A stretch of DNA of 64,000 nucleotides from the NCBI GenBank assembly GCA_963675135.1, contig OY776130.1:26466001-26530000 (forward strand). The letters are read 5' to 3'. Below, piece by piece: positions 11,373-21,957 of the stretch (position 1 is its first letter; each line of letters begins with the position of its first letter). Source of the stretch: Galeopsis tetrahit. Its lineage: Eukaryota > Streptophyta > Magnoliopsida > Lamiales > Lamiaceae. Position numbers and translations under genes: made by a program. The notes under the pieces are model-generated. The model worked only from the letters and a program-made list of their open reading frames with translations. It was not told the origin of the DNA and made no database searches.

Positions 11373-12975
11373 CAAATGACTTTGGCTTGCAAAATTTTTG
11401 TTTTCTGAGTAACCATCTTGGGTCTTGGTTATGGGGAGATGCTCCCCAACTCTCTTTGGCCTCTGGGCCTCCAACTGTCTCTCACTTTCGTTTAAAAGAT
11501 TTTGATTCATAAAATCTTTATTTTCATTGAGTAACCCTTTTGGGTCTTAAGTATGGTGAGGGGCTCTCTGTAGCTCCTCGACCTCTAGGCCTCTAAGTGT
11601 TTCTCACTCTCATTCTTAAAAGATTTTGATTCATAAAATCTTTCTTTACATTGAATAACCCTTTTGGGTCTCAAGTATGGTGAGGGGCTCTCTGTAGCTC
11701 CTCGGCCTCTAGGCCTCTGAGTGTCTCTCCCTCTCATTCTTAAAAGATTTTGATTCATAAAATCTTTCTTTTCATTGAATAACCCTTTTGGGTCTCAAGT
11801 ATGGTGAGGGGCTCTCTGTAGCTCCTCGGCCTCTAGGCCTCTAGGTGTCTCTCCCTCTCATTCTTAAAAGATTTTGATTCATAAAATCTTTCTTTTCATT
11901 GAGTAACCCTTTTGGGTCTCAAGTATGGTGAGGGGCTCTCTGTAGCTCCTAGGCCTCTAGGCCTCTGAGTGTCTCTCACTCTCATTCTTAAAAGATTTTG
12001 ATTCATAAAATCTTCTCATTTCATTGATTAACCCTTTTGGGTTTCAAACATGGTGAGGGCTCTCTGGAGCTCCTCAGCCTCTAGGCCTCTGAGTGTTTCT
12101 CACTCTCATTCTTAAAAGATTTTGATTCAAAAAATCTTCTCATTTCATTGATTAACCCTTTTGGGTTTCAAACATGGTGAGGGCTCTATGGAGCTCCTCG
12201 GCCTCTAGGCCTTTGAGTGTTTCTCACTCTCATTCTTAAAAGATTTTGATTCATAAAATCTTCTCATTTCATTGATTAACCCTTTTGGGTTTCAAACATG
12301 GTGAGGGCTCTCTGGAGCTCCTCGGCCTCTAGGCCTCTGAGTGTTTCTCACTCTCATTCTTAAAAGATTTTGATTCATAAAATCTTCTCATTTCATTGAT
12401 TAACCCTTTTGGGTTTCAAACATTGTGAGGGCTCTCTGGAGCTCCTCGGCCTCTAGGCCTCTGAGTGTTTCTCACTCTCATTTTTAAAAGATTTTGATTC
12501 ATAAAATCTTCTCATTTCATTGATTAACCCTTTTGGGTTTCAAACATGGTGAGGGCTCTCTGGAGCTCCTCGGCCTCTAGGCCTCTGAGTGTTTCTCACT
12601 CTCATTCTTAAAAGATTTTGATTCATAAAATCTTCTCATTTCATTGATTAATCCTTTTGGGTTTCAAACATGGTGAGGGCTCTCTGGAGCTCCTCGGCCT
12701 CTAGGCCTCTGAGTGTTTCTCACTCTCATTTTTAAAAGATTTTGATTCATAAAATCTTCTCATTTCATTGATTAACCCTTTTGGGTTTCAAACATTGTGA
12801 GGGCTCTCTGGAGCTCCTCGGCCTGTAGGCCTCTGAGTGTTTCTCACTCTCATTCTTAAAAGATTTTGATTCATAAAATCTTTTCATTTCATTGATTAAC
12901 CCTTTTGGGTTTCAAACATTGTGAGGGCTCTCTGGAGCTCCTCGGCCTCTAGGCCTCTGAGTGTTTCTCACTTTT
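11373..12975 (-). repeat. 124-bp tandem array of element H
   Basis: About 13 copies of a 124-bp unit. The marker AGATTTTGATTCA recurs at 11497, 11621, 11745, 11869, 11993, 12117 and 12241, exactly 124 bp apart, and continues to about 12975. Early copies (GAGTAACCC, AGGGGCTCTCTGTAGCTCC) differ from later ones (GATTAACCC, AGGGCTCTCTGGAGCTCC), so at least two amplification waves are visible. The unit is homologous to the 128-bp unit in G. Confidence 0.93.
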
Positions 12976-13479
12976 GAATTCTCATATCTCATATATGCTC
13001 GGTGATCTACAGATCCTTCATCATTTCATCACTCCTAATTTTCAAACTTAGCCATCCGGCTACTCAGGGTGGTTAGCCCTTACGCGTTTCAGAATGCTCA
13101 AAGTATGCTTATGAATCATATTTTAAATTGTTAGGAAATATGTGCTCATACAAATTTCCAAAAATCTCCAAATGTTTTCATCATATCTCATAAAATATTC
13201 AAATATTCATCAAAGATAAACATACATTTTAACATAATTTAGACTCATCACTAATCAAAAACACGTTCTTAACCATGCCTAAATTCTCAATCATTCTCTC
13301 GATTCAATCACGAAATTCTCCTAAGTAATCACCTTAGCATTTCTCAAATCAATCATTTCTGAAGCTTTAGCAAATGCTCATATGCTTCGAGGTTTTATGC
13401 TCTAAACAACTACGTCTAGGTAACTCATATCATATCACAAAGTAAAATCTAAAGTAAAAAAGTAAAATACACACTATTC
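12976..13479. other. AT-rich spacer within element H
   Basis: This is AT-rich sequence between the 124-bp array and the pol relics. It has short phrases shared with 14000-14430 and 16100-16490, which suggests old internal duplications. I see no coding sequence. Confidence 0.5.
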
Positions 13480-13960
13480 ACTTACGTGGCTCCATATCAG
13501 CATCTCGAAGGTAATAGGCCTAAACCCTTCATCACCCCCTTTAAGCATCGAAGTGTAAGGCATTTGCAAGGTCCGTCATCATGCTCGTCTCCGAATATCG
13601 CATCTCAACACCCTAGATGATCTTACTCACCTAATAGATCGACTCTTGGGTATATCCTTCTTTACAGTAGCCTTGTAGCCCTCATGACTACCTGCTCATC
13701 CTTCATGGGTTTCTTTTATAACGTAATCTCCTTCGGGAGACATCTTAGATAGGGATGGGTCAACGATCGCTTGTATAATTTGACACCCAAGATGTAGTAT
13801 CTTATCCGCAAAGTTCGAGCTTCTTCAGAAGCTGCAGGGGCTGGTCCTTTATTCAGCTCTTCCAGAATTTCTTTCCTTTACTCATTCCCTCCAGGCTCTA
13901 CGGAGCTAGCCAGCTTTGACAGACTGTCAGTCTTCATATTCTTCGACCCAATCTTTTACA
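13480..13960 (-). pseudogene. H pol relics (RNase H / integrase N-terminal region)
   Basis: Two stretches align by eye with G on the minus strand. About 13560-13680 resembles G 3980-4090 (RNase H region), and about 13680-13870 resembles G 3080-3240 (between archaeal RNase H and integrase). The intervening 0.8 kb is gone and the frames are broken. What remains is a heavily deleted pol. Confidence 0.55.
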
Positions 13961-14994
13961 CTCGATCTCCTGGTTTACCCAGAAGCCTCACAGGATCTGG
14001 ACGAACTTAATCTGAAATCTAATATCATATCTAGAATATCTAGGCATGTCAATCACACATAATTCAAAGACATTTAGCCTCATATTTTAAAAGCATGGAC
14101 CACCATACATCCTCAATCATGAATTATAAAGCATATAATTGCCACGTAAACTCAACATGCGGGTTTTCTACTCATACTTACTGAGATCATCAAGTCATTC
14201 TCATATTCAGAGCACCTACGCAAAATAATCATAAAAATTCACGGGGGTTGTACTTAGTCCAATAAGAAATAAGCATGGTTCTCATATATTAGTCACATCA
14301 AATCAACCAAAATCATAACCCATTCATGTCATACTCATTATGACCTCAAGTCATTGTAAAAAGATCTAACCTCTCTAACTTTATCAAATACATGTACTAA
14401 CCGGTGCTCCCAAATGTACTCGTCATTTTGGGATCAGCCCAATAACAGGTTAGGTGTTATGGTCCAGCGACTCGGCTGGTTTTCCATGACTCCATTCTTT
14501 CTTCGGTAATCTTGCTCTCTCGAGCTCCTCTAGTACTTCTAGTTTCTCCAGCCCCTCCTCATGAGCTCATTATTCGTCATAGACCAGGTAAACTGACTCA
14601 TACCAGCAGCATTATTAGATCTAAATTTCGTCATAAGCCTCAATTATATATAATTTAAATATGAAGTAATTAAAGAATGCAAATCAAGTCTCTTTTGATC
14701 TCAAACCTGAAACCTGTACCCTCTCCAGGACCTCTAGTCTTGACAAGATGATTAGTCTCTCTAATCTCAAATCTCAGAAGAGGATCATTTTCTTTGATCC
14801 TCGAACCTCTTACGTCCTCGCGAGCTCTGAAATTCTTCCCGGATCTCAACTCAGGAATATCAACTGAGGGGGTCGGCTTTTATAATTAAAAATAATTATA
14901 AAATTACTCCTGAAGGTAGTGAATTGCATCATGTTCTATAACCTCTTACGTCCTCCTTCTTGGTCTTCCTGTCCTCAAGTTCTCTCCTCTTCTG
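13961..14994. other. Non-coding part of element H with old internal duplication
   Basis: This is AT-rich DNA. The piece around 13980-14430 resembles 16100-16490: CATGT...AATC..., AACTCAACATG, and CATGTACTAACC versus CTTGTACTAACC. It seems to be an old duplicate of the stretch that follows the 60-bp array. I see no reading frame. Confidence 0.45.
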
Positions 14995-15490
14995 CCCTCG
15001 AGGGCCTCGGTCAACTACGTAAACAAATTCTCTCAGATGTCCAACTTGAATCATTCTCTCACTTTCATCCTCCAAATGGTAATATTGATTGTTGTCGTGC
15101 CCATATTCATTGTGGGGTCTCCAAAATCGGTCCGACTTGGGTTTTTGAGGACCTCAGTTCCTCGAATAAGGGAATTTCAGATATGGATGATCTTCAGCAA
15201 CCTCCAAGACCTCTGTAGGTTCCAATCTCAGTTGGGTATATTTCTAAAACCTCCCTCGAGGCCCAGATCGGGATCCTCCCGTAGCATTGCGGTTTCCTGT
15301 TCCTCCGGAGTTTCGGGGAGCTTCTGGGCTGGAGCTCCTTGCTGTAGATTCTCTCTTCCTCTCTCCACTAGCTGGTTTCACCTCCAGCCTCTTGGCTTGC
15401 CTCACCTCTTTGAGGGTGAAATACTTTTCGGATCTGAAGATTTTCAAGTTCTCTACCCGCTTCAGGTAATCAATCATCCTCTTCACCCAC
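14995..15490 (-). pseudogene. gag: H gag remnant (C-terminal part)
   Basis: On the minus strand 15486-15244 encodes a basic stretch with F-T-L-K-E-V-R-Q and a Ser/Arg/Gly-rich tail. About 15116-14995 encodes H-N-E-Y-G-H-D-N-N-Q-Y-Y-H-L-E followed by G-H-L-R-E-F-V. This matches the zinc-knuckle end of Tat-lineage Gag, usually with H-x-x-Y-G-H and then C-x-x-L-K. The second knuckle Cys appears replaced by Tyr. The frame is interrupted between the two stretches. Confidence 0.6.
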
Positions 15491-15596
15491 TCTAGTTTTC
15501 GAACTTATCGTATTTTCTGTTTAGGGCTATTGGCCTTGATCTCAGGGACCTAAATAGGCTCAATCTTCACTTTCCATTTCCGAGCTTATCCCGAAA

Positions 15597-16100
15597 TCCT
15601 CCAGGACTTGGATAGAATCAACCTATAATCTGAAATCTTCTGAACCTACCCAGAGATCCTCCAGAACCTGGATAAACTTAATCTATAATCTGAAATCTTC
15701 TGAACTTACCCAAAGATCCTCCAGAACCTGGATAGACTTAATCTATAATCTGAAATCTTCTGAACCTACCCAGAGATCCTCCAGAACCTGGATAGACTTA
15801 ATCTATAATCTGAAATCTTCTGAACCTACCTAGAGATCCTCCAGAACCTGGATAGACTTAATCTATAATCTGAAATCTTCTGAACCTACCCAGAGATCCT
15901 CCAGAACCTGGATAGACTTAATCTATAATCTGAAATCTTCTGAACCTACCCAGAGATCCTCCAGAACCTGGATAGACTTAATCTATAATCTGAAATCTTC
16001 TGAACCTACCCAGAGATCCTCCAGAACCTGGATAGACTTAATCTATAATCTGAAATCTTCTGAACCTACCCAGAGATCCTCCAGAACCTGGATAGGCTCG
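15597..16100 (-). repeat. 60-bp tandem array of element H
   Basis: About eight nearly identical copies of a 60-bp unit containing CCAGAACCTGGATAGACTTA and ATCTGAAATCTTCTGAACC. Copies from 15720 on differ at single bases only. A lone diverged unit occurs near 13980. The array lies inside the gag region rather than next to the 3' LTR, so it is separate from the 124-bp array. Confidence 0.92.
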
Positions 16101-16750
16101 GTCTGTAATATGAAATTATATCTAAAATATGGAAACATGTTAATCGTGTGCAATAAAAATAATAATTATGTTAATCTTTGCTTCAAAAATCATAATCATC
16201 ATCAACGTCTAATCATTAATTTTACCACATAAAGTAATCACAAGACTCAACATGTGAATTGCTTACCATGCTTCTACGATTTCAAGTAATTCTCAATTCT
16301 AAGATCATTTCTAGAGTATCAATCATGTAAGCTTAGGAGAATCATGCTTAATTCAATGGAAAATATAAGTTTGTGTCATATATGTCAATATCATTAAAAT
16401 ATGCTCATAGTAATATCAAATTACTATAAAAGATCTAATATTTTAGGCTCTATCAAACACTTGTACTAACCTGTAGTACCGATGCACTTATCATATCTCT
16501 GCCTCGTACTCCCACGTTTAGATTTTGGACCTCGAGGCCCTAAATACTCTTCCTCATACCTCTAAGTTTTGATTCTGGACCTCGGGGTCCTAAATACTCT
16601 GCCTCGTACCTCCAGATTTGGATTCTTTGTCCTCGGGGTCCTGAATACTCTGCTGCTCGTGGAGGGGCACAAATGTGGTCATCCCCTGCAGTAGCTGGAG
16701 GTATCTCCTTGCCAGGTCCACTCCCGAGGGCTCCAGACGTGCCAACACTA
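16101..16750. other. Non-coding part of element H between 60-bp array and gag start
   Basis: This is AT-rich sequence followed, around 16500-16660, by three loose copies of a 50-60 bp unit with CCTCGTACCTCC and CCTCGGGGTCCTAAATACTC. I see no intact frame. Confidence 0.5.
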
Positions 16751-16944
16751 TCACCCCCTATAGAGATAGGGGTGTCTCGAGCCTCTTCCTGGAGTTGGTG
16801 TCAGTGGCGGATTTGATCCGGAAGGGGTATGAACTGGATCCTTCCCTCGGCCTCCCTTCGGTGTGGGATCAGTTGGCAAAGGGGGATTTTCCCCTGGCAG
16901 AGTCTTCTTTCCTCCACCCATCACTCGAACAGATAGAAATTCGT
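16751..16944 (-). pseudogene. gag: H gag N-terminal remnant
   Basis: Shortly downstream of the PBS on the minus strand is an ATG giving M-G-G-G-K-K-T-L-P-G followed by a Pro/Gly/Thr-rich stretch of about 55 codons up to a TGA. Position and composition fit the N-terminus of a Tat gag. The frame then shifts. Confidence 0.5.
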
Positions 16945-16964
16945 GAGAAAATCTTTTAAATCTT

Positions 16965-16981
16965 TCCCACAGACGGCGCCA
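16965..16981 (-). other. Primer-binding site of element H
   Basis: On the minus strand TGGCGCCGTCTGTGGGA starts 2 nt after the 5' LTR. It is identical to the PBS of element I and typical of Tat/Athila gypsy elements. Confidence 0.85.
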
Positions 16982-16983
16982 GT

Positions 16984-19011
16984 TGATGTGCCAAAATTTG
17001 CACAAGGGGATTGGATATCCTCTGTTGGGATATGAATCCTAAGACAAGTCCTACATGATGATTAAAAGATGAAGTTTTGATAAGCCAAAAGTAGATTGAA
17101 TATTTTCTAAGTGTTGACTGTTCTAGCCTAGTTGAGTTGAAGTCATCTTGTACAAGACCAGTAGAGTTCACATGAAAAGATAAGTGTTGTTTATATTAAA
17201 GGATAAGTACGAAATTATAAGTACTTCATATGTGTTTACATTAACTGTTAGTTTGTTACTGAGCTATTTGAAATGTATAGAAGCTCATGATGTTTTCATA
17301 TGTAATAGATTAGATTAATTGTATAGATTATAAGTTGACTAAGCTTGTATTATAAAAGCTTAAAGTAATGTAATAAGTCTTGATAGATTAGTATAGTCTA
17401 CTGCTAAAGATTGTACGAGAAGACCAGACAAGAAGACTTGAAGTCTACTACTCAAGACAGGTGGACTACAAGACAAGACAAGTACATACTAGTCTACAGA
17501 AGACAAGTCAAACTTAAAAGTCTAAATTAAGCGCGTATAAAGATAAAGATGAAGAAGTTAGTTATGGAATAACTAATTCGTAACAAGAAACGCGTGGATG
17601 GATAAGAAGATTCAGTTAAAGTTAGTTTTCAAGAAAAGTTAGTTACAACTAACTAAGTTCTTGAAGGTTGAAGTCTATAAATACTTCATGGTGGTGATCA
17701 TTTGGAGACTACTGAAATACTGATTACTGAAGCTTACAAAAGATATATTCGAAGTTTACTCACAGAGTTCATTGAAGTTCAGAAAGAAGCCAGAAGACAA
17801 GTGAAGAATCCAAGAGGCTACTACTGAATAAGTTTTTCTTTTTAAGTTTACTGTTTTCAAGGTGCTAGATACTTGTAAAATTTCTAGTTAGATCATAGAC
17901 ATATCTAGAGGTATAGTCTTAGAAGATCTAAGTCTTCTTCTTGGGACTTAAAAGACAGGAACATACACTTGTACTCGATTGGAAGAGTTTAGTGGAAACA
18001 TCACAACTGGGTTTGTGAGAGTGAATGTAGACAAGTTGTCGAACCACTATAAATCTTTGTGTGTTGTTTACTTTACTGTTTTAATTGCTTATTTGTTTAA
18101 GTGTTTAATTGTATAAATCAAACTAGATTAGTTGAATATAGAACAAAGTTCTCGAATTAAGAAGTTGAGTATAAACTTGAATTGGGCTCATTGTCAATTT
18201 CGTTATTCCGCATATTGTATTCTGATATTTCGATAGAATTTTGAAAAGTCTATTCACCCCCCTCTAGACATTTTCACTAGCTTACTCGTTATTAACTCAA
18301 CTTTGGGGACCTACATCCTCCGAGGTGGATATCTGATTTCCCAAACACGTAGAAGCAATCCAATGATGCTGCTGCCTTCGGTAGGATCTTCGAGAACCTG
18401 CAAAGAACACGCCGGAGGGGGGTCCGGCGCGGACACTCCGATGCCTAAATCAGTATAGGGCTTTTCAATATATCACAAGGATCTCGAGATCCTTGATTTA
18501 TCACATCAGGCTCTCAAATAATATCAGAAGTATATTTTGTACGAAATGTATTGAGTTTTGTCAAAGTAAGAAAAGTCTAACCTGAAAACATCCTTGTATT
18601 TACCTATTTATAGAGACTCCCTCTTAAGGGGAAGTCAAGGCTTCCTTCTGTTTCGGAGCCACCTCTTGGACCCAGCCTTGCTAGGTTGACAAGGTCTTCA
18701 ACTCCTCTACTTCCGGAAAGACCGGGGCCACTCCCCCTAGTGGACTCCTTCCACTAAAATGAAGGAGGGAAGAATCTTTCTTTGGTCAGTCTCATTCCGA
18801 TTTATGTGGAGATCTCCTATATTCTCGGTTCACCAATTCATATCAAGATCGAGTCTTCCAGATAAGTCTCTCCGAGAGGAGCTCCCTCCAGAGGGACTTC
18901 CAGAAGGGATTCCTTATCCAGAGCCCCTTCCATAATCCCATATCTTCTCTTTTATCTCATCCTTTATACACGTGTCGATTTCTTATTAGATGACATTTTT
19001 AGGCCGCATCA
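16984..19011 (-). repeat. 5' LTR of element H (interrupted by L2)
   Basis: It consists of two parts, 16984-17022 and 18316-19011, separated by solo LTR L2. Together they match the 3' LTR at 10199-10927. Confidence 0.9.
17023..18315 (+). mobile_element. L2: SIRE-type solo LTR inside H's 5' LTR
   Basis: The 1293-bp segment runs from TGTTGGGATATGAATCC to TTTGGGGACCTACA with target-site duplication TCCTC on both sides (17018-17022, 18316-18320). It belongs to the same subfamily as the LTRs of F (1299 bp) and E. A TATAAATA box is at 17676-17683. With no internal region but an intact TSD, it arose by LTR-LTR recombination after insertion. Confidence 0.93.
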
Positions 19012-20033
19012 ATGAGTTTTCGAGAAGCTCAAATGCAAGTGGATCCTAATATAACTATTCTAAATGCACAGCTATCAGAAGAGTTGTCTCAACTCAAAGA
19101 TAAGTATGCATCTATGGACAAGTTATATCAGGGTATGCTTCATACACAAGCTAAAGAGACAAATGAGGTCAATGACTTAAAGATTAAATGTGAAAAACTT
19201 GAAGAGCGCAATAGATTCTTAGAATCTGAAGTACTGAGCTTGGATCTGAAGCTATCTGAGATGATTAACTCTTCTAAGATTAATCAAACATTATCAGACA
19301 GATACAGAGCTCCTTATGATAAGAGTGGAATAGGTACTGATCTGCCTAGTCCCTCTACTTCAGTCATTAAGAACACTACTGGAGCTAGTTCAAGTTCTTT
19401 GCAATTAGATAAAGGAAAAGAACCTATGACTTATGATAATGATCCAAAATCCAAAGTACAGTCTAAATACATTCCTCCTACTACCAAGAATGGTAAACAG
19501 AAGAATGGATCTAGACCAGTACAGTCAAGACCATACCAGAAGAGTACTACTCCTCTGACTAGAGCAGAAATGTCCTGGAATCAGAAGAGGCAGACTCAGA
19601 ACAGTAGGTCAAGACAAGCACAGGCAAGTTGGAAACAGCCTAGACCTCCTTTTATAAGGCAGTCTCAGCTGTACTCAACTAAACCTAGGAATTTGTGCCT
19701 CATTATCATAACAAACCTGTTCTTTATCCTCCACCTTTATCTTATGATATCATTGGAGAGGAAAGACCAAAACGCATCTATAAGCCGTATGGTCCACAAG
19801 ATTTTAGGCCATATGCAAACTATTACAGACATACTGATCTTCCTGAAAAAGGGATAGAACCATGGAAAGGCTATCTCAGAAAAATAGATCCTAAGTCTGC
19901 TGATAATTTGGATAAGGTCAACAAAGTATTGTTCTGTGATAAGCATGGTAGAAAACTTAAGAGGTCTCAATTATTCAAATCTTCAATGTTCATTTGGATA
20001 CCTCTTACTACTAACCCTCAAGGACCCAAGTAA
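19012..20033 (+). pseudogene. gag: A gag, C-terminal part
   Basis: This continues A gag directly after H; the first five bases are the duplicated target site. The product has coiled-coil-like segments (E-E-L-S-Q-L-K-D, K-C-E-K-L-E-E-R-N) and then a Ser/Thr/Lys/Gln-rich region. The conserved end includes V-L-Y-P-P-P-L-S-Y-D-I and I-W-I-P-L and ends at TAA 20031-20033. It parallels F gag up to 52654. A 1-nt loss near 19690-19697 shifts the frame between the Gln/Arg-rich part and the conserved end. Confidence 0.8.
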
Positions 20034-20056
20034 AGAAAGGGTACCTAAATTATTAA

Positions 20057-20884
20057 GATCACTACTTGCAGGGTCGACTGGATCTTTACAAGAAAGGTGG
20101 TTCAGTTGGAGAAACTTGGTACATAGACAGTGGGTGTTCTCACCACATGACTGGTACCAAGACTCTTCTTTCTGAATATCATGAGAAGGAAGGACCAAAA
20201 GTGATCTTTGGAGATAGTTCCATGGCAATCACAAAAGGATTTGGATACATCAAGAATGGAGATGTAGAGATTCAAGATGTCTCATATGTTGAAGGTCTGA
20301 AATATAATTTGTTATCTGTCTCTCAATTTTGTGACAGGGGCTATAAAGTCTACTTCAAAAGCACCAAATGTGAAATCTGGGATAAAAGAACACACACAAT
20401 TCTACTAGTTGGAGTTAGACAAGGCAGTGTCTACATTGTAGATTGGAATAGTTGCCCTAGGGATGCTTGCCTTCTTTGTAAGAGTCCTAAAGAAATCAGT
20501 TGGCTATGGCACAGACGCCTATGTCATATGAACTTTAAGATTATTAACAAGATTGCAAGAAACTACCTTGTTGAAGGTATCCCTAATGAAATCTATTTCA
20601 AATCACAAGTGTGTGATGCTTGCCAAAAAGGTAAACAGGTAAAGGTTTCCTTTAAGTCAATTCCCACTCTTTCTACTTGTAGAGTCTTAGAACTCTTGCA
20701 CATGGATCTACATGGTCCAATAAAACCCCCTACACTGAATGGTAGAAGGTACACTTTGGTTGTGGTAGATGATTATTCAAAATTCACTTGGGTAATCTTC
20801 TTACACAAAAAGAGTGACACACAAACCCAACTACCAGATCTGTTAAAGAGGTTGCAAGTAGAAAAAGGTCAGCCCATTGCCAAT
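20057..20884 (+). pseudogene. pol: A pol, 5' part: protease, GAG-pre-integrase, integrase start (truncated)
   Basis: The frame opens at 20057 after a TAA and has no AUG at its start; the sequence TGCAG|GGTCGACT lies at 20067-20079. The retropepsin motif W-Y-I-D-S-G-C-S-H-H-M comes first, then the integrase zinc motif (H-R-R-L-C-H ... C-D-A-C-Q-K). The integrase core begins with H-M-D-L-H-G-P-I and V-V-V-D-D-Y-S-K-F. Homology to F ends abruptly at about residue 272, before the second catalytic Asp, where the 944-bp segment begins. Confidence 0.8.
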
Positions 20885-21826
20885 TATATTTTATATTATT
20901 TTCGTAGGTAAAAAAAACCGAATCCCTCAAAAATATATAAAATTCTATAAAATATCTATAGCAACAAGAACTCGAATACCCTAAAATCGAGACAATTCGG
21001 CATGGATTAACAATTCAGAAACTAAAATTATCTAAATAATCTTGATGTAGCATCTCATTCATAACCTATCTAAATGTAATTGTGAAAAATTGAGACTAAA
21101 TTGACACATTTAATTTTTTTTGACCAAAATAGAATAAATTGAAAAAAATGAGAATAAATTGATATATTTAACTTTTTTAGGACAATTTTAAAAAAAATTA
21201 AAAATTAGGGTTGGTCTGCTATGGACTCAAGTGCATGTTATGCACCCTAGTCCATGGTGCACTTTTCAGTTTTACTGACGTACATTTTTTTATAAATGGT
21301 GTTACACTTTTCAATTATTAAACTGTATAATAATTTTTTTAGTGTTAATTGAAAAGTGCAACACCATTTACCAAAAATTGTAAGTCAATAAAACTGAAAA
21401 GCGCAACATGAACTAGGCACTCGAGTGCATACTAGATTTTACCTAAAAAATTATGAGATTAAATTGACTTATGATCTAGTAAATTCTTTATGAATAGGAT
21501 TATAGGAAGATAAATAGAGGGGTGGAAAGAATTGAATTAAAAGAAACGCTTCTTCCCTTTGTTTGCAAATCAAAGAATCAAAGCAGCAGCAATGTGTGTC
21601 AAGGGAATTGGGCGCTTCACCCCACCCTTCCCTCTATTTCCATTATTCATTAGGGATTAACAACGATTTCGGTTTTTAGTAGAGTATTATTTCCTTTTGT
21701 TACACTTCAATTTCGAAGAATTTAGATGAATCTGTTTAGTTTGCAGACACTTCATTTTTTAATTATTATTCCTATTTTAGTTTGCATGTTATGATTTTAG
21801 GCGTTAATTATTTTAATATATATATG
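20883..21826. repeat. 944-bp duplicated segment, copy 1
   Basis: This is almost identical to 43255-44198, with the same length and about three differences seen by eye (near 20910, 21552, 21746). The right copy continues into the CHR4-like pseudogene, so this copy carries that gene's upstream/5' leader DNA. Its left edge cuts A's integrase and its right edge coincides with the start of element C's LTR (TG at 21825-21826 is shared). Confidence 0.9.
21207..21444. mobile_element. Fold-back MITE-like inverted repeat (in copy 1)
   Basis: Two arms of roughly 100 bp are complementary: one runs from AGGGTTGGTCTGC through CACTTTTCAGTTTTACTGAC to AATGGTGTT, the other from AACACCATTT through AAAACTGAAAAGCGC to TAGATTTTACCT. 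This is typical of a non-autonomous DNA transposon. I could not define a target-site duplication with certainty. The same structure is at 43579-43816. Confidence 0.6.
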
Positions 21827-21957
21827 TCGGAGAAATTAGGTTTTTATTCAATTTCTTAATATTTAATTGATTTTAATTAATCAATTATTTGAGGGTATGA
21901 ATATTTAATTTCCGAAGAATTAAATATTGTAGGATCGTTCTACTCTCCGAGTAGATG

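Larger units (their letters stand above)
10199..19011 (-). mobile_element. Element H: degenerate Ty3/gypsy Tat-lineage element inserted in A gag
   Basis: On the minus strand the LTRs run from TGATGCGGCC to TTTTGGCACATCA. The copies are 10199-10927 (3' LTR) and 16984-19011 (5' LTR, enlarged by a solo LTR). The target-site duplication ATGAG is perfect (10194-10198 and 19012-19016). Next to the 5' LTR is a PBS (TGGCGCCGTCTGTGGGA) and next to the 3' LTR a polypurine tract. The 6-kb interior holds broken gag, small pol relics and two tandem arrays, so it depends on other copies or is dead. It lacks G's antisense ORF, although the sequence beside it is homologous to G. Confidence 0.9.
7174..20884 (+). 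mobile_element. Element A: Ty1/copia retrotransposon, SIRE/Maximus type, 5' part
   Basis: It has a 5' LTR, a tRNA-Met type primer-binding site, gag, and the start of pol up to the integrase core, all colinear with the complete element F further right. The gag is split by element H (10199-19011). The pol breaks off at about 20884, where an unrelated 944-bp segment begins. I find no matching 3' LTR in the window: the LTR at 32891 belongs to the subfamily of F, not of A. The element is therefore a 5' remnant, inserted in G's protease gene. Confidence 0.85.

Noticed and set aside
14919..15495. Plus-strand ORFs over the H gag remnant
   Set aside because: They are opposite-strand shadows. The minus strand shows recognisable Gag wording and the plus frames have none.
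20883..21826. Helitron capture of the 944-bp segment
   Set aside because: The segment does not start with TC or end with CTRR and a hairpin, and it is not inserted between A and T in a clear way.
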